A DNA stretch of 23,072 bases, taken from NCBI GenBank assembly GCA_031290325.1, contig JAITNU010000056.1, positions 1 through 23,072 of the forward strand, in the 5' to 3' direction. Under the pieces are notes generated by a model, which was not told the DNA's origin, made no database searches, and saw nothing but the letters and a program-made list of their open reading frames with translations. Numbering within the stretch: position 1 is the stretch's first letter; each line of letters starts with the position of its first letter. The position numbers were made by a program, and so were the translations under genes. Source of the DNA: Treponema sp. Lineage in GTDB: Bacteria; Spirochaetota; Spirochaetia; Treponematales; Breznakiellaceae. Positions 1 through 6,054 of this stretch are shown here, piece after piece.

Positions 1-70
1 GTACTGCCCTATCGCTCATTAGGTGAAAATATAAACCGTAGTAGAAAAAAATGCAATATGTTTCGAGGTT

Positions 71-658
71 TCACAGCGGACTGAATAGCGTGAATACATC
101 GGTCAGGGTGATAAAGCACTCAGGCAGGACAGTAACCGGGACCTTTGTATGTTCGTCGTACATCGTCGTGTGATAATAGCCCTGCTCCAGAATATTGACC
201 TGGACTAGTTTTTTCTGGGGGTCCACTATCCAGTATTCCCGTACTCCTGCGCTGAGGTATTGCCAGAACTTCACCTGCTCATCGTGCTCGTGGTTTGAGG
301 GGGATAGAACCTCCATGATCAGGTTAGGCGCCCCATTACAGCCCCGTTCATCCAGCCTGGAACGGTCACAGATCACCACAATATCCGGCTCTACCACCGT
401 ATCATCCCTCAGATTCGCCTGGGGAAACAGCCGGACTGCAAAGGGCGCGACAAATGCGCGGCAGGACTTTTTTTTCAGAAAATCCCGTAACTGACCAAAC
501 AGTTCTCCAACAACCCATTGATGAATGGCCGATGGTGCAGCCATCATATAGACCACCCCATCAATGATTTCAATCCGTTCATTCTCATTCCATCCCAGGT
601 AATCGGTGTATGTATAAGAGTATTCATCCGGCCTTTCGGCTAACGCGGTTAGCGCCAT
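71..658 (-). CDS. Uma2-family PD-(D/E)XK nuclease-fold protein
   Basis: A 195-residue protein of the Uma2 (DUF820) family, which has a restriction-endonuclease-like fold; its cellular role is unknown. Family hallmarks visible are an N-terminal YTDYLGW...IEIIDGVVYMM segment, VVEPDIVVICD around residues 88-98 (Asp92 candidate metal ligand), GAPNLIMEVLSPSN at 109-122 (Glu116 candidate catalytic residue), and GVREYWIVDP near 138-147. The reading frame stays open far upstream, but the ATG at 658 is chosen because GGAGG lies 7 nt before it and the family N-terminus starts there. The gene is divergent from the PHP phosphatase gene, with only 39 bp between the two start codons. Uma2 genes are often present in many copies in free-living spirochaetes and cyanobacteria. 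A broken relative lies at 13264-13411. The family call is firm; the biological role is unknown. Confidence 0.88.
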   Translation of the reverse strand: MALTALAERPDEYSYTYTDYLGWNENERIEIIDGVVYMMAAPSAIHQWVVGELFGQLRDFLKKKSCRAFVAPFAVRLFPQANLRDDTVVEPDIVVICDRSRLDERGCNGAPNLIMEVLSPSNHEHDEQVKFWQYLSAGVREYWIVDPQKKLVQVNILEQGYYHTTMYDEHTKVPVTVLPECFITLTDVFTLFSPL

Positions 659-685
659 GAGCGTACCTCCACCCTTCAAATTGAG

Positions 686-691
686 TATATT
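686..691 (+). promoter_or_regulatory. Putative -10 box of hisJ, leaderless start
   Basis: TATATT lies 6 nt before the ATG at 698, so the expected transcription start falls on or next to the start codon. No SD sequence and no convincing -35 hexamer are visible. The string TATATTAG-C-ATAATGAA is almost repeated at the zinc-operon start (19327 onward). This is an inference from sequence only. Confidence 0.3.
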
Positions 692-697
692 AGCATA

Positions 698-1558
698 ATG
701 AAGTATTCCTGTCTCCATACCCATTCGATCTTCTGCGATGGGAAGGACGATATTGAAACCATCTGCCGCAGCGCCTACGAGAAGGGACTGGTTTCCATTG
801 GCTTCAGTTCCCATGGGCCTATACACCAGAAAACCGGTTTCCAATCGGATTGGCATCTCCGGGAGGACCGTGTAGCAGCATACCTTGATGAAGTCCGGGC
901 GGCCCGCTGCCGCTGGACAGGGAGGCTCCAGGTCTTTCTCGGTCTTGAAGTTGATTATATCCAGGGCCTCATGGGACCGGCGGACCAGGACCTCCATGAA
1001 CTTGGGCTTGATTACCTCATTGGTTCGGTACATTATGTGGTGCCTCCCCGGGGCGCCCCCTTTACCGTGGACGGGGATCATGAGGAATTCGAGACCGGTA
1101 TCCGGGAAGGGTTTGCCGGGGACGGCGAGGCCCTGATACATGCCTATTGGGACGCGGTGGAGGGTATGATCCGGGCTGGGGGCTTCGATATCCTGGGACA
1201 TCTGGATCTGGTCAAGAAGAACACTAGCCAGGAACAATGGGAAGGGGAGCCGTATCGCCGCCGGATTGCGGGAATCGCCACGCTCATTGCCGAGGCCCGC
1301 GGGCAATCGCCTTTTGTAGTCGAAGTGAATACCGGCGGGCTTAACCGTTTAATCACCAGGGACACCTACCCCTCCCTGGCGCTGCTGCGGCTGCTTAAAG
1401 AGCAGCACGTACCGGTCATGATCAACGCCGATGCCCATCAGGCCCGCGATGTTGATGGCCACTATGAAGATGCCCGCGAAACCTTGCTGGCCGCGGGCTA
1501 TACTGAGACGGTCCTTTTTGCAGGCAGTCCCGGTGTCTGGACCAGGGAAGCCCTGTAA
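698..1558 (+). CDS. hisJ: PHP-domain histidinol-phosphatase family protein
   Basis: A 286-residue PHP-superfamily metal-dependent phosphoesterase, most like HisJ-type histidinol-phosphatase (histidinol phosphate to histidinol, cytoplasmic). Metal-site residues expected of the family are visible: HTH at residues 7-9, CDG with Asp14, SSHGP with His39, LGLEVDYI with Glu84, GSVHYV with His112, DILGHLD with His168, and NADAH with Asp245 and His247. The length fits HisJ (about 260-290). The ATG at 698 directly precedes the conserved H-x-H strand, so the start is well placed even though no SD is visible. It converges with the DksA-like gene, with 5 bp between stop codons. No other histidine gene is nearby, so the substrate could be another phosphate ester; the symbol rests on family resemblance only. 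Confidence 0.8.
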   Translation: MKYSCLHTHSIFCDGKDDIETICRSAYEKGLVSIGFSSHGPIHQKTGFQSDWHLREDRVAAYLDEVRAARCRWTGRLQVFLGLEVDYIQGLMGPADQDLHELGLDYLIGSVHYVVPPRGAPFTVDGDHEEFETGIREGFAGDGEALIHAYWDAVEGMIRAGGFDILGHLDLVKKNTSQEQWEGEPYRRRIAGIATLIAEARGQSPFVVEVNTGGLNRLITRDTYPSLALLRLLKEQHVPVMINADAHQARDVDGHYEDARETLLAAGYTETVLFAGSPGVWTREAL

Positions 1559-1563
1559 AGCGG

Positions 1564-1920
1564 CTAACGGTTTCGCCGTTCTTCAGCGGTTTTGCAGTTG
1601 ATACACATAAGCGCATAGGGAATCGCCTCCAGCCGGGCCTGGGGTATGCGTTTGCCGCATTTCATACAAAGACCGTATTTTCCCTGCTGGATCCGAGTCA
1701 GGGCAGACTCGATCAGCTTGAGCCGTTTCAGTTCCTGGGAACCAATGGCCTCGATCATCTTGCGGTCAATATCATCTGCGGCCGTATCCACCAGATCCTT
1801 AGGGTCCATACCCTCCACAATCTTCTTAAAATCTTCATTACTAACGATCAGCTTCGAGATGATCTCCATTTTGAGATCGAGCAACGACTTGTTCATTTGT
1901 TCTATGAAATCTTGTTCCAT
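1564..1920 (-). CDS. DksA/TraR-family C4 zinc-finger regulator
   Basis: A 118-residue DksA/TraR-family protein, expected to enter the RNA polymerase secondary channel and modulate transcription. The C-terminal zinc finger is intact: CMKC (Cys85, Cys88) and CINC (Cys106, Cys109). The preceding helical hairpin carries DLVDTAADD near residues 42-50, which matches the acidic DxxDxA coiled-coil tip needed for DksA activity. It is shorter than E. coli DksA (151 residues) but typical of spirochaete and Gram-positive homologues. ATG at 1920 is preferred over the in-frame GTG at 1929, because AAGGGG lies 8 nt before the ATG whereas the GTG overlaps that SD. Monocistronic; convergent with hisJ and divergent from jetA across an AT-rich 183-bp spacer. 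Confidence 0.9.
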   Translation of the reverse strand: MEQDFIEQMNKSLLDLKMEIISKLIVSNEDFKKIVEGMDPKDLVDTAADDIDRKMIEAIGSQELKRLKLIESALTRIQQGKYGLCMKCGKRIPQARLEAIPYALMCINCKTAEERRNR

Positions 1921-2068
1921 GATGGTCACCCCTTTTATGCGTCCAGGAATATGTTTCTAAATAATATAAACAAAATTCGGAGCATTTGTTGTGATTTTTG
2001 AGCTATAAATGAAAATATATTAATATTTGCGTACCTTGCCCTGGATTGGTGTTTTTTCAAGAACATAC

Positions 2069-2097
2069 TTGACAAAGCGTGCTTCTTTTTCTAGCTT
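2069..2097 (+). promoter_or_regulatory. Predicted jetA promoter (TTGACA-N17-TAGCTT)
   Basis: A perfect -35 TTGACA (2069-2074), a 17-nt spacer and TAGCTT (2092-2097) precede the jetA ATG at 2104 by only 6 nt. The predicted +1 therefore coincides with the start codon, consistent with a leaderless mRNA. The rest of the 1921-2103 spacer is AT-rich and I see no other element in it. Confidence 0.5.
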
Positions 2098-2103
2098 AAT
2101 ACT

Positions 2104-3543
2104 ATGCCTGCTACTTCTGGGGTCTTTGCTACCTTACCTGAAAACTTCTTTTCTCCCCTGGCAAGCCCCAACCGTGAACATTATGCGGCCCTGCTGGTCC
2201 TCTATTTCCGGCTGTTTCAGGAAAATTCCCGGTTCCTTGAACGGGAACAGGTGATACGCTGCTATATGGACTATCTGGGACGGCACCGGGATTCCCTTCT
2301 GGAAGATGATGATGCCGCGGATACCCCTGTGGATGAGGAACCGGCAGGGGCCGATAGCGCGGATCGGAACCTGGCAAGCTGGTTTTTGCGGAGACTCATC
2401 AGCGCAGGATGGCTTGGGGAGGAAACCCTCCAGGATTACAGCAGGGTGATCAACATCACCCCCTACTCCCGGCCTTTTTTCGAGGCCCTGGCGCGGGTGG
2501 AAGAGGGGCTTAAGACCGAATATGAAAGTCACGTGGTGGCTATCTACTCCCTGCTCTGCGGAGATGCAGTGGCGGAAAACGGCCACTACGCGGTGCTCAA
2601 TGCCCATAGCGCCACCACCGCCCTGATCGATTCCCTTAAAGTCCTGTCCCAGAGCATCAAGGGACACTACGACCGGTTCAGCACTGAGGCGGCCACTGCA
2701 GGTATCAGCGGCATTCTCCACCTGCACTATGATCTCTACGCCAATGACATCCTCGATGGGGCCTATAAACGGCTCAAAACCTCGGATAACCTCTCCCGGT
2801 ACCGGCCAAAGATCATCAAAAAGGTGGGGGAACTCCTCGCGGATGAGACCTGGTTCAACGAAAGCGCCCGTAAGCTCTCCCGCCTCAATGCCGTGGCCAT
2901 AACCGAGAGCCGCAGACGGCTTGAAACGATGCTGGAAGAAATCCGGGATACCCTGCGGGCAGTGGACCCCCTCCTTGAGGATATAGACCGCCGGAACATG
3001 CTCTATGCCAAGGCCAGTATCGAACGGGTCAAGACCCTCCTGGAACCGGATTCTACTATCGCGGGAAAACTCGGCAACCTGGTCCGGGAGATTTACAAAG
3101 ACCGGGATTTTTTAAATGATCACCACCGGCTTTTCCGGATCCGTACCTTTGCCCCTGAGTCGCTCTACCACCGGACTAAACGGGAGGCGGTCCGGCTCAA
3201 GGGGACCCCCCTGGTAGTGGTGGACCGGGAAGCGCTGATGCTGGAAGAGGCGGCCTACCGGCTCCGCCTGGAGCGCCAACTAAGCCCGGCAAAGATAAGC
3301 GCCTGGCTTGACGAACAGGGGGGACAGGAACGGCTCCTCAGTTCCCAGGACCTGGTGTGGGACGAAGATTCTTTTGTGCGTTTTGTATACAGTGTGCTGT
3401 ACGCCGATTCCCGGTTCCAGAATTTCACCTATCATATTGAGGCTCACCGTACAAAAAGGAAGCCCCCCAGGCTTCCCGGTGATGACGCGGTCGAATGTAC
3501 AGGCTATATTGTTCCTGATCTCATCTTGCGGAGGAAACGATGA
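2104..3543 (+). CDS. jetA: Wadjet JetA-like kleisin subunit
   Basis: A 479-residue protein resembling the JetA family (DUF5716-type), the kleisin (MksF-like) subunit of the Wadjet SMC complex, which bridges JetC ATPase heads and recruits the KITE protein JetB. The N-terminus ATLPENFFSPLASPNREHY (from about residue 9) matches the family's usual opening. The central part is a long helical region, and DIDRRNMLYAKASIERVKTLLEPDS (about 295-320) resembles the conserved JetA helix. There are no catalytic motifs, as expected for a kleisin. The ATG at 2104 has no SD but a promoter ends 6 nt upstream. It overlaps jetB by 4 nt (ATGA). The family call rests on remembered family features and strongly on context (jetB, jetC and jetD all present). 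The Wadjet subtype is uncertain; it looks unlike the DUF3375 (type I) form. Confidence 0.82.
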   Translation: MPATSGVFATLPENFFSPLASPNREHYAALLVLYFRLFQENSRFLEREQVIRCYMDYLGRHRDSLLEDDDAADTPVDEEPAGADSADRNLASWFLRRLISAGWLGEETLQDYSRVINITPYSRPFFEALARVEEGLKTEYESHVVAIYSLLCGDAVAENGHYAVLNAHSATTALIDSLKVLSQSIKGHYDRFSTEAATAGISGILHLHYDLYANDILDGAYKRLKTSDNLSRYRPKIIKKVGELLADETWFNESARKLSRLNAVAITESRRRLETMLEEIRDTLRAVDPLLEDIDRRNMLYAKASIERVKTLLEPDSTIAGKLGNLVREIYKDRDFLNDHHRLFRIRTFAPESLYHRTKREAVRLKGTPLVVVDREALMLEEAAYRLRLERQLSPAKISAWLDEQGGQERLLSSQDLVWDEDSFVRFVYSVLYADSRFQNFTYHIEAHRTKRKPPRLPGDDAVECTGYIVPDLILRRKR

Positions 3544-4151
3544 AAAGCGACATAGCGGATATTTCCCGGATAGCGGAACTCACGGAAGACGAATTCGATA
3601 TTTTTCAGGTGAGCCTCCGTACTTTGCTGGCCAAGACCTTCATCATCCGGGGTATTCAGAAAGAAGAGGAACTCTACGACTTTACGATTCGGAATATGCC
3701 CATATACGACGCCTGGTTTTCCTGCATGGACGCCGGTCTTGTCAAGGATGAGGCCCTGGGAGTCATCGCCTTCAAGGGGGGCGGGGATATTCGGCTGCGC
3801 CTGGGCCGGGAGGAGACCTGTGCCCTCCTGGTGTTGCGGCTGCTCTATGAAGAAAAGCGGGCCGAGCTTTCCCTTGCCACCTTTCCCACCGTAACGATCC
3901 TGGATTTTGTGCACCGGTACAACGCCATGGTGGATGATGCGTTAAAGAAGACCAAGTTAAAAGAACTGTTGCGGCGTCTCCAGACCTACAAACTCATTGA
4001 GGCGCCTTCAGAACATGCAGATATGGAGGGCATCATCCTGCTCTATCCTAGTCTGGCCATCAGTGTGGACCGGGACAGCATCAATGAGCTGCTGGCAGCG
4101 GTGTCGTCCAAGGGCCGGGGGAGTGCAGAGGATGAAGGGACTGAGGAGTGA
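3540..4151 (+). CDS. jetB: Wadjet JetB-like KITE subunit (DUF4194-type)
   Basis: A 203-residue protein of JetB/MksE type, the KITE (kleisin-interacting winged-helix) subunit that dimerises on JetA in the Wadjet complex. Segments typical of the family are LRTLLAKTFIIRG near residue 25, a GLVKDEALGVIAF strand near 65-77, LLVLRLLYEEK near 95-105, and a C-terminal winged-helix-like LKELLRRLQTYKLIEA near 143-158. A strong SD (GGAGG, 5 nt before ATG) lies inside the end of jetA, and the ATGA overlap indicates translational coupling. In canonical Wadjet loci jetC follows at once. Here the next genes are LRR proteins and jetC begins 4.7 kb downstream. No terminator is visible after it. Confidence 0.82.
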   Translation: MKSDIADISRIAELTEDEFDIFQVSLRTLLAKTFIIRGIQKEEELYDFTIRNMPIYDAWFSCMDAGLVKDEALGVIAFKGGGDIRLRLGREETCALLVLRLLYEEKRAELSLATFPTVTILDFVHRYNAMVDDALKKTKLKELLRRLQTYKLIEAPSEHADMEGIILLYPSLAISVDRDSINELLAAVSSKGRGSAEDEGTEE

Positions 4152-4160
4152 AGATTCCTC

Positions 4161-4189
4161 TTGACCCCGGTCCAAGCTTTCCCTATATT
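4161..4189 (+). promoter_or_regulatory. Predicted promoter of first LRR gene (TTGACC-N17-TATATT)
   Basis: TTGACC (4161-4166) and TATATT (4184-4189) are separated by 17 nt and start 10 nt after the jetB stop codon. They give a short leader containing an AGAGG SD before the ATG at 4211. The LRR gene can therefore be transcribed independently of jetAB. Confidence 0.55.
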
Positions 4190-4210
4190 TTTTCATACTA
4201 AGAGGTATTG

Positions 4211-5062
4211 ATGATGAAACAGCCTGTCGCAGATGATTTTGTTACCGAGGTGAATAAGACTAAAACCTCCTCCACCATAACGATTAGCAAGTACTCAGGG
4301 GAAGAAACCATGCTTATTGTCCCTGAAACCCTCGCAGGTCTTCCGGTAAGCACCCTCGGTGAACAATCCTTTGCCAGCTCCCGCCTGGCCTCCATCACCC
4401 TCCCCTATGGGCTTATCACTATCGAAAATAAGGCATTCAGCCACTGTACCAGCCTGACGGCCATTACTATCCCTGAGACCCTTACCAGTATCGGCGATTG
4501 GGTGTTTGCCGACTGTGAGAGCCTGCACGCCATTTCTCTGCCCAGGCATATCACCCACATCGGCGAGCGGGCCTTTAACAACTGTATACGCCTGACCGCC
4601 CTCACCCTGCCCGCCGGCCTTACCAGCACCGGGGAGTGCCTCTTGTACGGCTGTACCGGTTTGACCAGCGTCACCCTCCCCAACAGCATTACCCGCATCG
4701 GATTAGGCACCTTTGCCCGCTGTACCAGCCTGCGTTTCGCCACCCTCCCCAATAGCCTTATCAGCCTCAATCAATACGCCTTTTCCCACTGTACCAGCCT
4801 GTCCACCATCACCATTCCCAACCGCATTGCCGCTCTCGGGGATTATGCCTTTTCCCACTGTTCCTCCCTGGCCACCATCATACTTCCTGAGCACCTGGTT
4901 ACTATCGGGGATTACGCCTTTTCCCACTGTTCCCAGTTAGCCGCCATAAACCTCCCCGATCAGTTGAGCCATGTCGGGCATCATGCCTTTCACGACTGCG
5001 AGCACCTCAGCCCCACCACCCGTGCGGTACTACGCAAGCGCTTTGGGGATGATGTTTTTTAG
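4211..5062 (+). CDS. Cytosolic leucine-rich-repeat protein (LRR_5 / BspA-like), copy 1
   Basis: A 283-residue protein built almost wholly of 23-residue leucine-rich repeats of the BspA-like / Treponema (TpLRR, LRR_5) type, consensus roughly AFSHCTSLTAITIPETLTSIGDY. About ten units run from near residue 55 to the end, with a Cys in nearly every unit. The N-terminal cap (TSSTITISKYSGEETMLIVPETLAGLPVSTLG) and C-terminal cap (TTRAVLRKRFGDDVF) match those of the next gene, so the two are tandem paralogues. There is no signal peptide, lipobox or membrane segment, unlike many surface BspA proteins, so a cytoplasmic binding role is inferred. Start: an upstream TTG at 4208 is in frame, but ATG 4211 (or 4214) sits at a better distance from AGAGG. 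Partner unknown. Confidence 0.85.
   Translation: MMKQPVADDFVTEVNKTKTSSTITISKYSGEETMLIVPETLAGLPVSTLGEQSFASSRLASITLPYGLITIENKAFSHCTSLTAITIPETLTSIGDWVFADCESLHAISLPRHITHIGERAFNNCIRLTALTLPAGLTSTGECLLYGCTGLTSVTLPNSITRIGLGTFARCTSLRFATLPNSLISLNQYAFSHCTSLSTITIPNRIAALGDYAFSHCSSLATIILPEHLVTIGDYAFSHCSQLAAINLPDQLSHVGHHAFHDCEHLSPTTRAVLRKRFGDDVF
4372..5061 (+). repeat. Tandem 69-bp coding repeats (about ten units)
   Basis: The motif ACTGTACCAGCCTG and its variants recurs at an exact 69-bp step (around 4443, 4512, 4581, 4650, 4719, 4788, 4857, 4926, 4995) without indels. Each step encodes one 23-residue LRR unit. Unit boundaries are arbitrary; the first unit lacks the Cys. Confidence 0.8.
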
Positions 5063-5065
5063 CCC

Positions 5066-5095
5066 TTGACAGCCTGTTCGTTCCCATAGTAGCAT
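5066..5095 (+). promoter_or_regulatory. Predicted promoter of second LRR gene (TTGACA-N18-TAGCAT)
   Basis: A perfect TTGACA (5066-5071) and TAGCAT (5090-5095) are separated by 18 nt. They begin 4 nt after the stop of the first LRR gene and give a leader of roughly 30 nt before the GTG start at 5134. Confidence 0.5.
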
Positions 5096-5133
5096 AGACT
5101 TGGTACAAGACAGTAACTGTATGGGGGGACAAA

Positions 5134-5901
5134 GTGGATGAATTTAAGACCCAGATAGACAAGGGGGGAATTTCCTGCACCATTATCAAGTACCTCGGCA
5201 CAGCCTTTAGAGTTACCCTTCCGGTGACCATAGACGGTCTGCCGGTAAGTGTAGTGGGGGATTACGCCTTTGCCGGATGTACGAGCCTTACCGCCATCAA
5301 TATCCCCACCAAAATTACCACCATCAGATCAAGCGCCTTTTGGGGCTGTACCCGCCTTAAATCCATCACCCTTTCCGCAGACATGACCATCATGGAAGAT
5401 TCCATCTTTCACGACTGTACCAGCCTTACGGATATCACCCTTCCCCCAGGGCTTACCGTCATCGGAGATGGCGCTTTTTGGGGCTGTACGGGCCTTATAG
5501 AGCTTAACATCCCCCACAAGGTCACCCGCATCGGGGATTCCGCTTTTTACGACTGTACGGGTCTCACGGTCATCACCCTTCCCCAGAGTCTCATCAGCAT
5601 TGGGGATTATGCCTTTGACAACTGTACCAGTCTTGCCGAGGTTACCCTCCCCAACAATATTACCAGCATCGGAGATTACGCCCTGAGCGGCTGCACCAGC
5701 CTTACCAATATCGTGCTTCCCGACCAGGTTACCCATATCGGGAATTACGCCTTGAGCGGCTGTACCCAGTTGACCGCTGTTACCTTCCCTTCAAACCTCA
5801 CGAACATCGGGAATTACGTGTTTCACAAGTGCAGCGCCCTCAACCCCGCCATCCGGGATTCTATAAAGAGCCGCTTTGGAAACCGCGTTTTGAGCCGCTA
5901 G
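5134..5901 (+). CDS. Cytosolic leucine-rich-repeat protein (LRR_5 / BspA-like), copy 2
   Basis: A 255-residue paralogue of the preceding gene, made of about nine 23-residue LRR units (for example AFWGCTRLKSITLSADMTIM). It shares the N-terminal cap (ISCTIIKYLGTAFRVTLPVTIDGLPVSVVGDYAF) and the C-terminal cap (IRDSIKSRFGNRV) with copy 1. There is no signal peptide or membrane segment. GTG at 5134 is the start: GGGGGG lies 5 nt upstream and the nearby ATG at 5138 is out of frame. It has its own TTGACA promoter. LRR_5 proteins are protein- or ligand-binding scaffolds; no partner is evident. The pair lies between jetB and the chemoreceptor gene, so a link to either is speculation. Confidence 0.85.
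   Translation: MDEFKTQIDKGGISCTIIKYLGTAFRVTLPVTIDGLPVSVVGDYAFAGCTSLTAINIPTKITTIRSSAFWGCTRLKSITLSADMTIMEDSIFHDCTSLTDITLPPGLTVIGDGAFWGCTGLIELNIPHKVTRIGDSAFYDCTGLTVITLPQSLISIGDYAFDNCTSLAEVTLPNNITSIGDYALSGCTSLTNIVLPDQVTHIGNYALSGCTQLTAVTFPSNLTNIGNYVFHKCSALNPAIRDSIKSRFGNRVLSR
5275..5895 (+). repeat. Tandem 69-bp coding repeats (about nine units)
   Basis: The GGCTGTACC/GACTGTACC motif recurs at exact 69-bp spacing (5344, 5413, 5482, 5551, 5620, 5689, 5758, 5827), one LRR unit per step. Period and motif match the array in the upstream gene, so the two arrays could recombine. Confidence 0.8.
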
Positions 5902-5950
5902 ATCATTAATATCGGGGAAAAACCACGAATCACACGAACGGAAAGGGTGC

Positions 5951-5980
5951 TTGACAGCTTTTTGCACTGCATGGTATCAT
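5951..5980 (+). promoter_or_regulatory. Predicted chemoreceptor promoter (TTGACA-N18-TATCAT)
   Basis: TTGACA at 5951-5956 and TATCAT at 5975-5980 have an 18-nt spacer. The predicted leader of about 68 nt contains a small GCAG-TGTA-CTGC hairpin near 5997-6008 and ends with an AGGGGTG SD before ATG 6055. The layout resembles the second LRR promoter (18-nt spacer, TA-x-CAT -10). Confidence 0.6.
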
Positions 5981-6054
5981 AAAACGAGCTTCAGGAGCAG
6001 TGTACTGCGTACCATGACGTCGAACTGATATTAGTAAATCAATAGGGGTGATAT

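Noticed and set aside
1..70. Possible regulatory or coding content at the left edge
   Set aside because: An AT-rich 70-bp stretch downstream of the Uma2 stop with no readable gene, hairpin or promoter.
659..1306. Minus-strand extension of the Uma2 frame to 1306 (411 codons)
   Set aside because: The extra 216 residues are the antisense shadow of hisJ. The SD and family N-terminus place the start at 658.
1567..1581. AACGG-TTTCG-CCGTT hairpin at the hisJ/DksA-like gene junction as a terminator
   Set aside because: It lies inside the DksA-like coding end, has a 5-bp stem and is not followed by a T-run in either direction.
4295..5736. Several minus-strand open frames across both LRR genes
   Set aside because: They simply mirror the 69-bp repeat and are low-complexity; the plus-strand LRR reading is decisive.
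5921..5940. Double CACGAA motif upstream of the first chemoreceptor as a repeat element
   Set aside because: Only two short imperfect copies; similar strings are common by chance and no array or flanking structure is present.
5997..6013. Small palindromes GCAG-TGTA-CTGC and GTAC-TGC-GTAC in the chemoreceptor leader as a riboswitch
   Set aside because: Too short for any known riboswitch; no conserved aptamer sequence (for example c-di-GMP GEMM) is recognisable.
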